From: JAJEBT01 sp965214975
Lineage (GTDB): Bacteria > Pseudomonadota > Alphaproteobacteria > MPNO01 > UBA830
DNA length: 64,000 nucleotides
Direction: 5' to 3'
NCBI GenBank assembly: GCA_965214975.1
Contig: OZ244055.1
Span: forward strand, 2,356,001 to 2,420,000
Shown here: piece after piece, positions 1 through 8,620 of the stretch
How the letters are laid out: every line of letters starts with the position of its first letter
Position numbering within the stretch: the first letter of the stretch is position 1
Translations under genes and position numbers: made by a program
Notes under the pieces: model-generated
Seen by the model: only the letters and a program-made list of their open reading frames with translations
What the model was told of the DNA's origin: nothing
Database searches by the model: none

Positions 1-262
1 ACACGTTCAGCATGCCCGCGGCGGCGCCGAGGAAGAAGCCCGCCAGCGACAGCAGCGGCAGCGTTCCCAGCCAGTCGTCCAGCAGATAGCCGAGGCCGAC
101 GCCGATCGCCAGCGCGGCGACCAGCTCGACGCCGATCCGCATCGCGAGCCCGAAGCCGCCGTGGGCGCCGCCGCGTCCCGCCGCCGCCCCGTCCCGCTCG
201 CGGAACCGGCGCAACCGTTCGTCCAGATCGCTCCGGGGCCGCGGTGTTTCCGATTCCGCCAT
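1..262 (-). CDS. atpI: AtpI-type ATP synthase accessory protein, N-terminal part (runs off the left edge)
   Basis: Reading the minus strand from an ATG at 262 gives a charged N-terminus of about 40 residues. This is followed by a hydrophobic stretch (VELVAALAIGVGLGYLLDDW) and the start of a second one (LPLLSLAGFFLGAAAG). That pattern, including the G-Y-L-L-D-D-W turn between the two segments, is typical of alphaproteobacterial AtpI/AtpZ, the small membrane protein encoded ahead of the F0 genes and thought to assist assembly of the c-ring or Mg2+ handling. About 87 residues are visible, so the C-terminus and the F0 genes expected next lie outside the window. No strong Shine-Dalgarno is seen. 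A longer open frame on the same strand from 309 is a shadow. Confidence 0.75.
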   Translation of the reverse strand, partial: MAESETPRPRSDLDERLRRFRERDGAAAGRGGAHGGFGLAMRIGVELVAALAIGVGLGYLLDDWLGTLPLLSLAGFFLGAAAGMLNV

Positions 263-373
263 GGGGAGATGACTTGCAGGTTCGCCAGCGCGGGCGGAAC
301 CGCCCGCAACCGGCCGGACCATATGGCCGGCCGCGGGCGCTGTCAACAGCCCGCGCGCGGCGTTCCAGGGTGA

Positions 374-498
374 TCCCACGCTGCGGCTCCGAACCGGATT
401 CGGCCGATTGGCGGCGCCCTCGAAGCCCGCGGACCGCCGTGACGGCACGGGCGGAACTGCCTCGACTTACCTGGGGCGGATGCCCGGCCAGCGTGGGA
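374..498 (+). repeat. MITE-like inverted-repeat element, copy 1
   Basis: The 125-bp segment begins with TCCCACGCTG and ends with its exact reverse complement CAGCGTGGGA. Its interior (for example GGACCGCCGTGACGGCACGG at 431-450) recurs in opposite orientation at 45008-45153. It encodes nothing recognisable and lies in the 327-bp gap between atpI and the xre gene, ending just before the xre promoter. A 21-bp block present in the other copy is absent here. Confidence 0.65.
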
Positions 499-525
499 CG
501 GACCTGCCATGTCAGCAAGTCCGCG

Positions 526-555
526 TTGACTTGGGAGCAACCGGCCGGATACGCT
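526..555 (+). promoter_or_regulatory. Putative sigma-70 promoter of the xre gene
   Basis: TTGACT at 526-531 and TACGCT at 550-555 are separated by 18 bp and lie 35 bp upstream of the xre start. This is the best promoter-like pair in the gap between atpI and xre. Both boxes are imperfect, and autoregulation by the XRE protein is only inferred from the family. Confidence 0.4.
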
Positions 556-589
556 AGTCTGCGTATCAGCATTCACGTCACGGAAACCC

Positions 590-916
590 ATGAGCACCAC
601 CTTCGGCGGCGCAATCGCTCAGGCTCGCAAGGGCAGGGGCCTGAGTCAGAAGGAACTGGCCTCCCTCATCAATCGCGAGGATGGAACAGCGATATCGCCA
701 CAGTATCTGAACGACATTGAGCATGATCGGCGTAACCCGTCATCCGACCACTTGGTCGGACAGTTTGCCGACGTGCTCGGAATCGACCATGACTATCTCT
801 ACTATCTGGCCGACCGGTTACCCCAGGACATCCGAACATCCGGGCTCTCCCAGAAGCAGGTGTCAGAGTTGATGATGGCCTTCCGTGGCAAGTCCTCGAA
901 TCGGCGGGGGCGGTAA
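590..916 (+). CDS. XRE-family HTH transcriptional regulator
   Basis: The 108-residue protein has an N-terminal lambda-repressor-type helix-turn-helix at about residues 6-62. It is recognisable from the pattern GxxIxxxRKxxxLSQKELA followed by the recognition helix around ISPQYLNDIE. The C-terminal tail (residues 70-108) is short and basic, so this is a single-domain DNA binder. The next gene, starting 2 bp after its stop, encodes an ImmA/IrrE metallopeptidase. That pairing is classical for phage and ICE regulation, where the peptidase cleaves the repressor, and for toxin-antitoxin-like modules. Here the peptidase is broken by an IS, so the repressor may be locked on. The ATG at 590 is preceded by a weak ribosome site but fits the family N-terminus. 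Confidence 0.85.
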   Translation: MSTTFGGAIAQARKGRGLSQKELASLINREDGTAISPQYLNDIEHDRRNPSSDHLVGQFADVLGIDHDYLYYLADRLPQDIRTSGLSQKQVSELMMAFRGKSSNRRGR

Positions 917-917
917 C

Positions 918-1401
918 GTGGTCAGGATGGTTTCCGACCGCACCGGGCGCTTTCCGGAACGCCCGCATTACCGCCCCGAAGAACTGGACAGCGAATGTGA
1001 GGAGATCATCACGCAGTTTCTACGAGACATTCATGGTGAAGCCGGTTTCCCGGTCACGACGGACGATCTCACCAAGCTGATCGAGCGCGATGCCGATGAT
1101 CTCGACCTGTATGCCGATCTGTCGCATCTGGGCCCTGACGTCGAAGGCGTGACGGAGTTTCATCACGACCGCAAGCCGATCGTGCGCGTTTCGGCTGAAC
1201 TCTCCAACGACCCGCGTCGCGAGAACCGGCTCCGTACAACGCTGACCCACGAATACGGCCACGTCCATTTTCACGCGTATCTTTGGGCTTTGCCCCGTTC
1301 TGGACCGGATCTGCTTGTTCCGCGCGCCGTGACCGAGCCAACCCACTGCAAGCGTGAAAACGTGCTGAACGCGCCGCAGACCGACTGGATGGAGTGGCAA
1401 G
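918..1401 (+). pseudogene. ImmA/IrrE-family metallopeptidase, cut by IS insertion
   Basis: A GTG at 918 (or ATG at 927) opens about 161 codons of an ImmA/IrrE-type zinc peptidase. The signature HEYGH lies at about residues 111-115, and the sequence before it matches the phage-type COG2856 architecture. The frame is interrupted after the W-M-E-W-Q segment, where the IS1634 left end begins at 1402, so the C-terminal third is lost. The matching 3' half is not found beyond the IS cluster. The interrupted frame stays open through the IS leader into the transposase, giving an 802-codon composite reading frame. Proteolytic activity is doubtful because downstream substrate-binding segments are missing. 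The partner is the XRE gene immediately upstream. Confidence 0.8.
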
Positions 1402-3410
1402 CTCGTCTTCTACAGTCCGGCCGGGATATTCGAGAACCGCTCCGGGAAAGAGTCAGCGAAACAAAAGGGTTGGTTCCGGCGAGCGCCGGAGCTCCGGGAA
1501 AATGTAGTGCAATAAATCTGGTGATTCGGATTCCGGAACGACTTCAGGCGTTGATCTTTTCCCGTGCGCCCGTATCATGGCGTGGTGCACACGGGGAGTC
1601 CGCCATGTTCTTTCGCCTCAAGCCCGCCGGCAAGTACAAGTACCTCCAGATCGTCGAGAACCGCCGCGAGGGCAAAAAGGTCCGGCAGACCGTCATCGCC
1701 ACCATCGGAAGGCTCGACAGGCTCGCCCCTTCCGGAGCCGTCGACAGGCTGGCGGCCTCCGCCGCCCGCTTCGCCGAGTCCCTCGTCGTCCTGTCCGAGC
1801 ACGACGCGGGGAACGGGCCGGACGCGGAAGTCGTGGTCATCGGCCCCTCCCTGGTCTTCGAGCGCCTGTGGCGCGAGAGCGGATGCCGCGGGGCGGTGCG
1901 CTCCCTGCTTGCGGGACGGAACTTCGGCTTCGACGTCGAGCGCGCCGTGTTCTTCACCGTCCTGCACCGCCTCATGGTCTCCGGCTCGGACCGCAGCGCC
2001 CTGAAGTGGCGGCGGGGCCGGAAGATCGAAGGCGCGGAGGCGCTGGAACTGCACCAGCTCCACGGAGCGATGGGCTGGCTCGGCGAGACGCTTGGCGACG
2101 GCGAGGCCGGCGAGCGCTTCGAGCGGCGCGTCAAGGACCGGATCGAGGAGACCCTGTTCCACCGGCGGCGCGACCTGTTCACCGATCTCGATCTCGTGTT
2201 CTTCGACACCACGTCGTTGCACTTCACCGGCGAGGGCGGCGAGAGCCTGGGCCGGCACGGCAAGAGCAAGGACCGTCGCGGCGACTGCAGGCAGATGGTT
2301 CTGGGGATGGTGCTCGACGGCGACGGGATGCCGGTGTGCAGCGAGATGTGGCCCGGCAACACCGCCGACGTGACGACGCTGGACCTGGTGGCGGCCCGCC
2401 TGCAGAAGCGCTTCGGGGTCCGCTCGGTGTGCCTTGTGGCCGACGCCGGGATGATCTCCGGGGACATGATCGCCGCGGTCGAGGCGCGGGGCTGGCAGTA
2501 CATCCTCGGCGCCCGCCCGCGTCGGACGAAGGAGATCCGGGACACGGTTCTCGCCGACAGCGCGCCGTTCGAGACCGTCGAGGTTGTCCGCCAGCGCCCG
2601 GACCCGATGGAGCTGGAGGTCAAGGACGTCACGGTTCCGCCGGGCGGAGACGGGGCGCGTCGCTACGTCGTGTGCCGCAATCCGGCCGAGGCGCGCAAGG
2701 ACGCCGCGACGCGCGACCGGATCCTGGCCAGTCTGGAGAGCAGGCTGAACGGGAAGGGCCCCGGGAGCCTCGTCTCCAACAGGGGCTTCAGGCGCTACCT
2801 GAGGATCGAGAGGGGTTCGGTCACGATCGATCGCGACAAGGCGCGCGACGAGAAACGCTTCGACGGCATCTGGGTGCTGAGAACCAACACCTCCCTGACA
2901 GCCGTGGACATCGCCCTGAGATACAAGCAGCTGTGGATGGTGGAGCAGGTGTTCCGGACCGCCAAGAGCCTGCTCGAGACCCGCCCGGTCTTCCACAGGA
3001 CCGACGCCACGATCTGCGGCCATGTCTTCTGCTCGTTCCTCGCCCTGGTGCTGCAGAAGGATCTTCAGCGCCGCATGGAAGACGCCGGCATCGCGGCCGA
3101 GTGGGCGGACGTGCTGCGGGATCTCGAGGCGTTGACGGAAACCCGCATCGAGCACCAGGGCAAAAGCTTCGCGGTTCGCAGCAGGACGGTCGGCGTCGCC
3201 GGCCGGATCGCACGGTGCGTCGGCGTGCGCTTGCCCGGAACCGTGCGACGGATCGCCGCGGAGAAGGAGGAGGCCGCGACGACCGGCGCCTGAAGCGCCT
3301 CGGAACACCCCGCAACGGGTCATGGCGCCGAGTGTGGTGCCAAGCCCTTCGGCGTGTCATGCAACCGGCGGAATCAGCGGACATTTCCTGAAACCACTGT
3401 AGAAGACGAG
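1402..3410 (+). mobile_element. IS1634-family insertion sequence, copy 1 (complete)
   Basis: The element is 2,009 bp and is bounded by imperfect terminal inverted repeats: CTCGTCTTCTACAGT at the left, and the same motif inverted at the right, ending at 3410. One transposase gene fills it. Copy 3 at 22538-24552 has the same ends plus a 5-bp target duplication, which confirms the boundaries. Copy 1 has no target duplication: the left flank is gcaag and the right flank tctgc. Its right end abuts the interior of copy 2, so the locus has been rearranged since insertion. Confidence 0.9.
1605..3293 (+). CDS. IS1634-family DDE transposase (copy 1)
   Basis: This is a 562-residue transposase of the DDE_Tnp_1/IS1634 type. 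The N-terminus (MFFRLKPAGKYKYLQIVENR) is the family hallmark. Catalytic acidic residues are visible in FFDTTSLHF, VADAGMISGDM and the C-terminal WMVEQVFRTAK motif. It cuts and pastes the surrounding element using its 15-bp inverted repeats. The ATG at 1605 is chosen because it follows GGGGAG at a good distance and matches the family start. The frame is open for a further 68 codons upstream inside the IS leader. The protein differs from copy 3 by scattered substitutions and a two-residue deletion near G-G-D-G-A-R, so both copies may be functional. Confidence 0.93.
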   Translation: MFFRLKPAGKYKYLQIVENRREGKKVRQTVIATIGRLDRLAPSGAVDRLAASAARFAESLVVLSEHDAGNGPDAEVVVIGPSLVFERLWRESGCRGAVRSLLAGRNFGFDVERAVFFTVLHRLMVSGSDRSALKWRRGRKIEGAEALELHQLHGAMGWLGETLGDGEAGERFERRVKDRIEETLFHRRRDLFTDLDLVFFDTTSLHFTGEGGESLGRHGKSKDRRGDCRQMVLGMVLDGDGMPVCSEMWPGNTADVTTLDLVAARLQKRFGVRSVCLVADAGMISGDMIAAVEARGWQYILGARPRRTKEIRDTVLADSAPFETVEVVRQRPDPMELEVKDVTVPPGGDGARRYVVCRNPAEARKDAATRDRILASLESRLNGKGPGSLVSNRGFRRYLRIERGSVTIDRDKARDEKRFDGIWVLRTNTSLTAVDIALRYKQLWMVEQVFRTAKSLLETRPVFHRTDATICGHVFCSFLALVLQKDLQRRMEDAGIAAEWADVLRDLEALTETRIEHQGKSFAVRSRTVGVAGRIARCVGVRLPGTVRRIAAEKEEAATTGA

Positions 3411-4863
3411 TCTGCAGCACCAGGGCGAGGAACGAGCAGAAGACATGGCCGCAGATCGTGGCGTCGGTCCTGTGGAAGACCGGGCGGGTCTCGAGCAGGC
3501 TCTTGGCGGTCCGGAACACCTGCTCCACCATCCACAGCTGCTTGTATCTCAGGGCGATGTCCACGGCTGTCAGGGAGGTGTTGGTTCTCAGCACCCAGAT
3601 GCCGTCGAAGCGTTTCTCGTCGCGCGCCTTGTCGCGATCGATCGTGACCGAACCCCTCTCGATCCTCAGGTAGCGCCTGAAGCCCCTGTTGGAGACGAGG
3701 CTCCCGGGGCCCTTCCCGTTCAGCCTGCTCTCCAGACTGGCCAGGATCCGGTCGCGCGTCGCGGCGTCCTTGCGCGCCTCGGCCGGATTGCGGCACACGA
3801 CGTAGCGACGCGCCCCGTCTCCGCCCGGCGGAACCGTGACGTCCTTGACCTCCAGCTCCATCGGGTCCGGGCGCTGGCGGACAACCTCGACGGTCTCGAA
3901 CGGCGCGCTGTCGGCGAGAACCGTGTCCCGGATCTCCTTCGTCCGACGCGGGCGGGCGCCGAGGATGTACTGCCAGCCCCGCGCCTCGACCGCGGCGATC
4001 ATGTCCCCGGAGATCATCCCGGCGTCGGCCACAAGGCACACCGAGCGGACCCCGAAGCGCTTCTGCAGGCGGGCCGCCACCAGGTCCAGCGTCGTCACGT
4101 CGGCGGTGTTGCCGGGCCACATCTCGCTGCACACCGGCATCCCGTCGCCGTCGAGCACCATCCCCAGAACCATCTGCCTGCAGTCGCCGCGACGGTCCTT
4201 GCTCTTGCCGTGCCGGCCCAGGCTCTCGCCGCCCTCGCCGGTGAAGTGCAACGACGTGGTGTCGAAGAACACGAGATCGAGATCGGTGAACAGGTCGCGC
4301 CGCCGGTGGAACAGGGTCTCCTCGATCCGGTCCTTGACGCGCCGCTCGAAGCGCTCGCCGGCCTCGCCGTCGCCAAGCGTCTCGCCGAGCCAGCCCATCG
4401 CTCCGTGGAGCTGGTGCAGTTCCAGCGCCTCCGCGCCTTCGATCTTCCGGCCCCGCCGCCACTTCAGGGCGCTGCGGTCCGAGCCGGAGACCATGAGGCG
4501 GTGCAGGACGGTGAAGAACACGGCGCGCTCGACGTCGAAGCCGAAGTTCCGTCCCGCAAGCAGGGAGCGCACCGCCCCGCGGCATCCGCTCTCGCGCCAC
4601 AGGCGCTCGAAGACCAGGGAGGGGCCGATGACCACGACTTCCGCGTCCGGCCCGTTCCCCGCGTCGTGCTCGGACAGGACGACGAGGGACTCGGCGAAGC
4701 GGGCGGCGGAGGCCGCCAGCCTGTCGACGGCTCCGGAAGGGGCGAGCCTGTCGAGCCTTCCGATGGTGGCGATGACGGTCTGCCGGACCTTTTTGCCCTC
4801 GCGGCGGTTCTCGACGATCTGGAGGTACTTGTACTTGCCGGCGGGCTTGAGGCGAAAGAACAT
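3411..4863 (-). pseudogene. IS1634-family transposase, C-terminally truncated (copy 2)
   Basis: Translation from the ATG at 4863 gives the same protein as copy 1 for about 484 residues. It stops matching after the F-L-A-L-V-L-Q segment, where copy 1 has been joined. The three catalytic acidic positions are retained, but about 78 C-terminal residues are lost. The frame then runs out of phase through the end of copy 1. With one inverted repeat missing the element cannot move by itself, though the protein fragment might act in trans. Confidence 0.85.
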
Positions 4864-5066
4864 GGCGGACTCCCCGTGTGCACCACGCCATGATACGGGC
4901 GCACGGGAAAAGATCAACGCCTGAAGTCGTTCCGGAATCCGAATCACCAGATTTATTGCACTACATTTTCCCGGAGCTCCGGCGCTCGCCGGAACCAACC
5001 CTTTTGTTTCGCTGACTCTTTCCCGGAGCGGTTCTCGAATATCCCGGCCGGACTGTAGAAGACGAG
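3411..5066 (-). mobile_element. IS1634-family insertion sequence, copy 2 (3'-truncated)
   Basis: This 1,656-bp segment is the reverse complement of copy 1 positions 1402-3057. The antisense and sense translations of the two appear identical throughout, so the pair forms an almost perfect inverted repeat. The outer end at 5066 carries the intact inverted repeat (ACTGTAGAAGACGAG). The inner end lacks the last 353 bp of the element and its other inverted repeat. Copy 1 follows directly with no spacer. Confidence 0.9.
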
Positions 5067-5669
5067 TTAGAGGATCCGGATGACCGCAATGCGCCGATCG
5101 CGCGTCGCATGACGCGACGACTTGTCGAAGCGCTGACCGCGGCGCATTCGGCAGTGGAACGGGCGGGTTCCGGCGATGACGGCGCCTTCGGAGACACCGT
5201 GGCCAGCGGGGTGAGCGCCAATCTCTGCGAGGCGCTGGTCCGGATCATCGAACCGTTCCCGGCGCTGGACATCAACGTCTCGTGGGCTCGGACGCGGCCA
5301 ACGACAACGTCGGGGACCGTTCGTTTCGGCCAGTCGGACGCGGCGCTACTGCGCGAGGCTGCGCGCTTGCTTCGCGAGCGCGCTCCGAAACCCGACATGC
5401 GTCTCCATGGCTTTGTCCGTATCCTGGAACACGGAGAGAAGGAGGCTGACGGAACCATCAGGCTCCGCACCGAAATCGACGGGCAACGGCAGTCGGTGAC
5501 GGCGGTCCTGGAGCAGGCGGATTACGAGTGCGCGGTTCAGGCCCACGGGGATCGGGTGCCGGTTGTGCTCTTGGGCGATCTCGAGCGTGCCGGCCAGAGA
5601 TGGAAGTTGCTCAATGCCCGCATAGAGGATGTCTTGCGCGATGACGGGCAGGAACCGGAAGACGGTTGA
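5067..5669 (+). pseudogene. Conserved hypothetical protein, 5'-truncated by the IS
   Basis: The frame is open from the IS boundary (L-E-D-P-D-D-R-N) and first offers an ATG at 5109, ending at 5669. The roughly 190-residue product looks like the C-terminal part of an uncharacterised protein. It has motifs such as LDINVSWARTRP, LREAARLLRERAPKPD and a final segment WKLLNARIEDVL. I recognise the overall pattern as a recurring hypothetical family but know no function. The missing 5' part was probably removed with the neighbouring immA 3' end in an IS-driven deletion. The 186-residue version from 5109 could be made, but no ribosome site supports it. It ends 8 bp before the next start, so it probably belonged to the downstream string. 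Confidence 0.5.
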
Positions 5670-5676
5670 CGGGGCC

Positions 5677-6009
5677 GTGCCACGATCTCGTGTTTCCGAA
5701 TCCCATGTCGAAGGCGCCGCGCTCGACTGGCTTGCCGGTTCGGGTTGGAGGTCGCTCACGACTCCGACGGAGCCGGAACATGATCCGATCGCGATTCTGG
5801 CGCGGCTCGATTCCGGTGGCGCGCCGCACCGCAACCCGGACGGCAGGGAAGTCGGCTCCCCTCATCTGCATCTCTACCGGGAGAGATGCGGCGACAAGCG
5901 GGCCTTTGCCGTTTCGCCCGACACATTGCCGAATCTCGACGATCCGCGGCTGATGCTCGACGACTTCATGCGGTTCTGCAACATCAGCGAACCGCCGTTC
6001 ATCCGGTGA
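5677..6009 (+). CDS. Chimeric small protein: short HsdR N-terminal stub plus DUF6978-like domain
   Basis: From a GTG at 5677, preceded by ACGGGG, the protein is 110 residues. Residues 1-35 (ESHVEGAALDWLAGSGW) resemble the first 30 residues of type I restriction R subunits, as in the other stubs of this string. The remainder (SPHLHLYRERCGDKRAFAVS followed by DFMRFCNISEPPF) resembles DUF6978, a family often encoded just before a DUF1828 protein, as here. The function of DUF6978 is unknown to me. The stop at 6009 lies 11 bp before the next ATG, or overlaps a possible GTG start at 6006. Alternative ATG starts exist at 5629 and 5641, overlapping the previous frame. The family call is from memory of motifs and is moderate. 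Confidence 0.5.
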   Translation: MPRSRVSESHVEGAALDWLAGSGWRSLTTPTEPEHDPIAILARLDSGGAPHRNPDGREVGSPHLHLYRERCGDKRAFAVSPDTLPNLDDPRLMLDDFMRFCNISEPPFIR

Positions 6010-6020
6010 AAGCTGTTCAC

Positions 6021-6785
6021 ATGATTCAGGATGTACAGGCGTTGGTGGAACGTTACTCAGCCTGGCTGAAGGAGAAGACGAGCCTCCGCGAGGCGGACGA
6101 TTGCGTCGAGATCACCACGCCGTACCTAGACCGGCACAACGACTACCTCCAGATTTACGCCAAGCATGCCAATGACGGTTTCGTGTTGACGGATGACGGG
6201 TATGTTCTCGACGACCTGGAACTGTCCGGGTGCAGGATCGACAGTCCGAAGCGCCAGGCCCTGCTTGGAACGACGCTGAACGGATTCGGTGTGCGGGCGA
6301 ATGGCCGCGCGCTTGAAGTCAAGGCGTCGTCGGACAATTTTGCCTTGAGGAAACACAACCTTGTGCAGGCGATGCTGGCGGTCAACGATCTCTTCTATCT
6401 GGCATCGTCCAACGTCGAGATCCTGTTTCGCGACGATGTGACCGAGTGGCTTGACGTTTCCGATATCCGCTACACGCCGGGCGTCAAATTCACGGGCAAG
6501 AGCGGCTACGATCACCGCTTCGATTTCGTGATACCGAAATCGAGAGTCCGGCCCGAACGCGTGCTTCGAGCGATCAACCGTCCCAGTCGCGACACGGCAC
6601 AGACGATGGCGTTTTCCTGGGTGGACACCAAGGAGGTGCGTTCTTCCGGGGCCCGCGCCTACGCAATTCTGAACGACTCCGGGGCAAGGGTTTCCGAGGC
6701 CGTGCTCGACGCGATGCGCAATTACGAGGTGCGTCAGGTATTGTGGTCAACCCGCGATGAAGCGCGCGACGAGTTGGCTGCATGA
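6021..6785 (+). CDS. DUF1828/DUF1829 domain protein
   Basis: The 254-residue product begins at the ATG at 6021. Its N-terminal half carries the DUF1828 signature: an ITTPYLDRHNDYLQIY motif, then DGFVLTDDGYVLDDLELSG, at about residues 28-72. The C-terminal half (ITRP-like and WVDTKEVR region, residues 175-254) fits DUF1829. Proteins of this type occur in phage, pathogenicity-island and plasmid contexts, and the mechanism is not established. Coupling to its neighbours is tight: the upstream DUF6978-like gene ends 11 bp before it, and the stop TGA overlaps the ATG of the next chimeric gene (ATGA). A GTG at 6006 is an alternative start that overlaps the upstream stop. A role in phage defence or partition is inferred from context only. 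Confidence 0.72.
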   Translation: MIQDVQALVERYSAWLKEKTSLREADDCVEITTPYLDRHNDYLQIYAKHANDGFVLTDDGYVLDDLELSGCRIDSPKRQALLGTTLNGFGVRANGRALEVKASSDNFALRKHNLVQAMLAVNDLFYLASSNVEILFRDDVTEWLDVSDIRYTPGVKFTGKSGYDHRFDFVIPKSRVRPERVLRAINRPSRDTAQTMAFSWVDTKEVRSSGARAYAILNDSGARVSEAVLDAMRNYEVRQVLWSTRDEARDELAA

Positions 6786-7384
6786 CCGGCTTCACCGAGT
6801 CCGATGTCGAAGACGCCGCCCTCGAACGGCCTGAAGCCCTCGGCTGGCGCATCGCCCGCGGTCCCGACCTCGCTCCGGATTCACCGGGTGCCGAACGGGC
6901 GGATTGCGACGGGGTCGTGCTGGAGCGGCGGCTCCGCGGCGCCTTGGCGCGACTCAATCCCGATCTCCCGGCCACGACCCTCGAGGACGCCTTCCGCAAG
7001 CTGCTTCGACCGGACGACGCACCGACGGAAGCGCGCACCCGCGCGATGCACCGGCGGCTGGCGAACGGCGCGACGGTCGAATGCCGCGCCGGCGACAGCA
7101 CGATCCGGGGCGCCCAAGCAAGAATCATCGACTTCGACGATCCGGACGGCGACGACCGGTTGGCAGTGAGCCAGCTCGTTCCGCGGCGCAAGTTCCTGAT
7201 CATCCTCCCGAAGGACATCGCCCAAGCTTTCGGCGACCTCGTCCAACAGCTTTTCGCGCACGCCTTCGCGAACTCGCGCGCATCCCGCATTCTCGCCACA
7301 CTGCGCGACACGCTGCCATCGAAGTTGATCTCCGGCGAGGTGCGGATGGACGGCATTCCAGGTCTTCGGGAGACGGCAAGGTGA
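6782..7384 (+). pseudogene. HsdR N-terminal / HsdS C-terminal chimera
   Basis: This 200-residue frame starts as a type I restriction R subunit. Residues 1-125 include TESDVEDAALE, LARLNPDLPATTLEDAFRKL and IDFDDPDGDDRLAV, equivalent to residues 1-135 of the full HsdR at 12119. It then switches to the C-terminal end of a specificity subunit (ILPKDIAQAF, LATLRDTLPSKLISGEVRM). It ends before the PD-(D/E)XK nuclease residues of HsdR and lacks any target recognition domain. It is therefore a fusion left by deletion or recombination rather than a working enzyme. It is nonetheless open, and overlaps both neighbours by 4 bp (ATGA at its start, GTGA at its end), so it is translated in the string if the operon is expressed. 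Confidence 0.7.
6794..7080 (+). repeat. 287-bp direct repeat of HsdR 5' coding sequence, copy A
   Basis: This segment aligns without gaps to 9244-9530, offset exactly 2,450 bp. By hand count there are about 28 mismatches, roughly 90% identity. It encodes residues 5-100 of the HsdR stub. Recombination between the two copies would remove the ATPase and DUF4276 genes and leave one stub. Confidence 0.8.
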
Positions 7385-8619
7385 ATCAGGCCATTTCGGG
7401 AAGCTCCGCCCCGGCACGGATCGAGAGCCTGAAGGTGCAGAATTTCCGAGCACTGCGCAGACTCGAGATCAAGGACTTGACCCCGATGACGGTGCTGCTC
7501 GGTCCCAACGGAAGTGGCAAGTCCACGGTGTTCGACGTGTTCGCCTTCCTCGCGGAGTGTCTCGAGTCCGGGCTTCGGCGGGCCTGGGACAGACGCGGGC
7601 GCGCCAAGGAAATCAAGACCCGCGGTGACGAGGGGGCGGTGACGATCGAGCTCAAGTACCGCGAGCGGCCGAAAACACCGCTGATCACCTACCATCTAGC
7701 TGTCGACGAGACCGCTGGCGCGCCGGTGGTCGTCCGCGAGCGGCTGCAGTGGAAACGACGCCCCTACGGTGCCCCGTTCAGATTCCTAGACTACCAGAAG
7801 GGCGAAGGCGAGGCGATCAGCGGCGACGAGTCGGAAAGGCAAGACACCCGGATGGAGTTTCCGCTCCGGTCTCCCGATCTGCTGGCCGTCAACGCGCTCG
7901 GTCAGTTCAAGGAACACCCCCGCGTGGCGGCACTGCGCGACTTCATCATGGGCTGGCATGTGTCCTATCTTTCCGCCGAGAGCACGCGCGGACAGCCCGA
8001 AGCGGGACCGCAAGAGCGACTGAGCAAGACCGGCGACAATCTCGCCAACGTCATCCAGTATCTGGAAGAGAGCCATCCGGCGCGGCTTGAGCGGATTTTC
8101 GGCACGTTGGGCGCGCGCGTTCCGCACGTCGAACGCGTCCTGGCCGATCCCATGCCCGACGGTCGGTTGCTGTTGCAGATCAAGGACGCGACGTTCAGCC
8201 AACCGGTCCTGGCGCGGTTCGCTTCCGACGGCACCCTGAAGATGCTGGCCTATCTCGTGCTGCTGCATGACCCGGCCCCGCCTCCGTTCATCGGCATCGA
8301 GGAACCGGAAAACTTCCTGCATCCCCATCTTCTGCACGGGCTGGCGGAGGAGTGCCGGGGAGCGACGGAGGCGACGCAGATCTTCGTCACCACCCATTCC
8401 CCGTTCTTCCTCAATGCTTTGCGTCCTCGTGAGGCGCGGGTGCTGTGGCGCGACGAAGCCGGCTACACGCAATGCCATTCCCTGGACCGCAACGACAAGG
8501 TCAGGGCATTCATGGATGCCGGCGCCCAGCTGGGCGACCTCTGGATGGAAGGGCATTTCGGGGTCGGAGACCCGCTCACCAGAGGCGGAGTGCCAACGCG
8601 AAACGGAGTCGCCTTCTGA
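7381..8619 (+). CDS. AAA family ATPase (AAA_21 / OLD-like), defence-type
   Basis: The 412-residue protein starts at GTG 7381, overlapping the previous stop by 4 bp. The Walker A motif GPNGSGKS is at residues 41-48 after the typical opening IESLKVQNFRAL. The Walker B-like IGIEEPENFLHP lies at about 304-315, and the switch histidine is in TTHSPFFL at about 339. This is the ABC-like head ATPase of OLD, PARIS AriA and related systems (AAA_21/AAA_15). The partner gene begins 1 bp after its stop and encodes a TOPRIM-like DUF4276 protein. ATPase plus TOPRIM pairs of this kind (OLD, Gabija, PARIS) sense phage components and activate a nuclease effector, so a defence role is inferred. A longer upstream open frame from 6904 is out of register with the family N-terminus and is rejected. 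Confidence 0.85.
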   Translation: MNQAISGSSAPARIESLKVQNFRALRRLEIKDLTPMTVLLGPNGSGKSTVFDVFAFLAECLESGLRRAWDRRGRAKEIKTRGDEGAVTIELKYRERPKTPLITYHLAVDETAGAPVVVRERLQWKRRPYGAPFRFLDYQKGEGEAISGDESERQDTRMEFPLRSPDLLAVNALGQFKEHPRVAALRDFIMGWHVSYLSAESTRGQPEAGPQERLSKTGDNLANVIQYLEESHPARLERIFGTLGARVPHVERVLADPMPDGRLLLQIKDATFSQPVLARFASDGTLKMLAYLVLLHDPAPPPFIGIEEPENFLHPHLLHGLAEECRGATEATQIFVTTHSPFFLNALRPREARVLWRDEAGYTQCHSLDRNDKVRAFMDAGAQLGDLWMEGHFGVGDPLTRGGVPTRNGVAF

Positions 8620-8620
8620 C

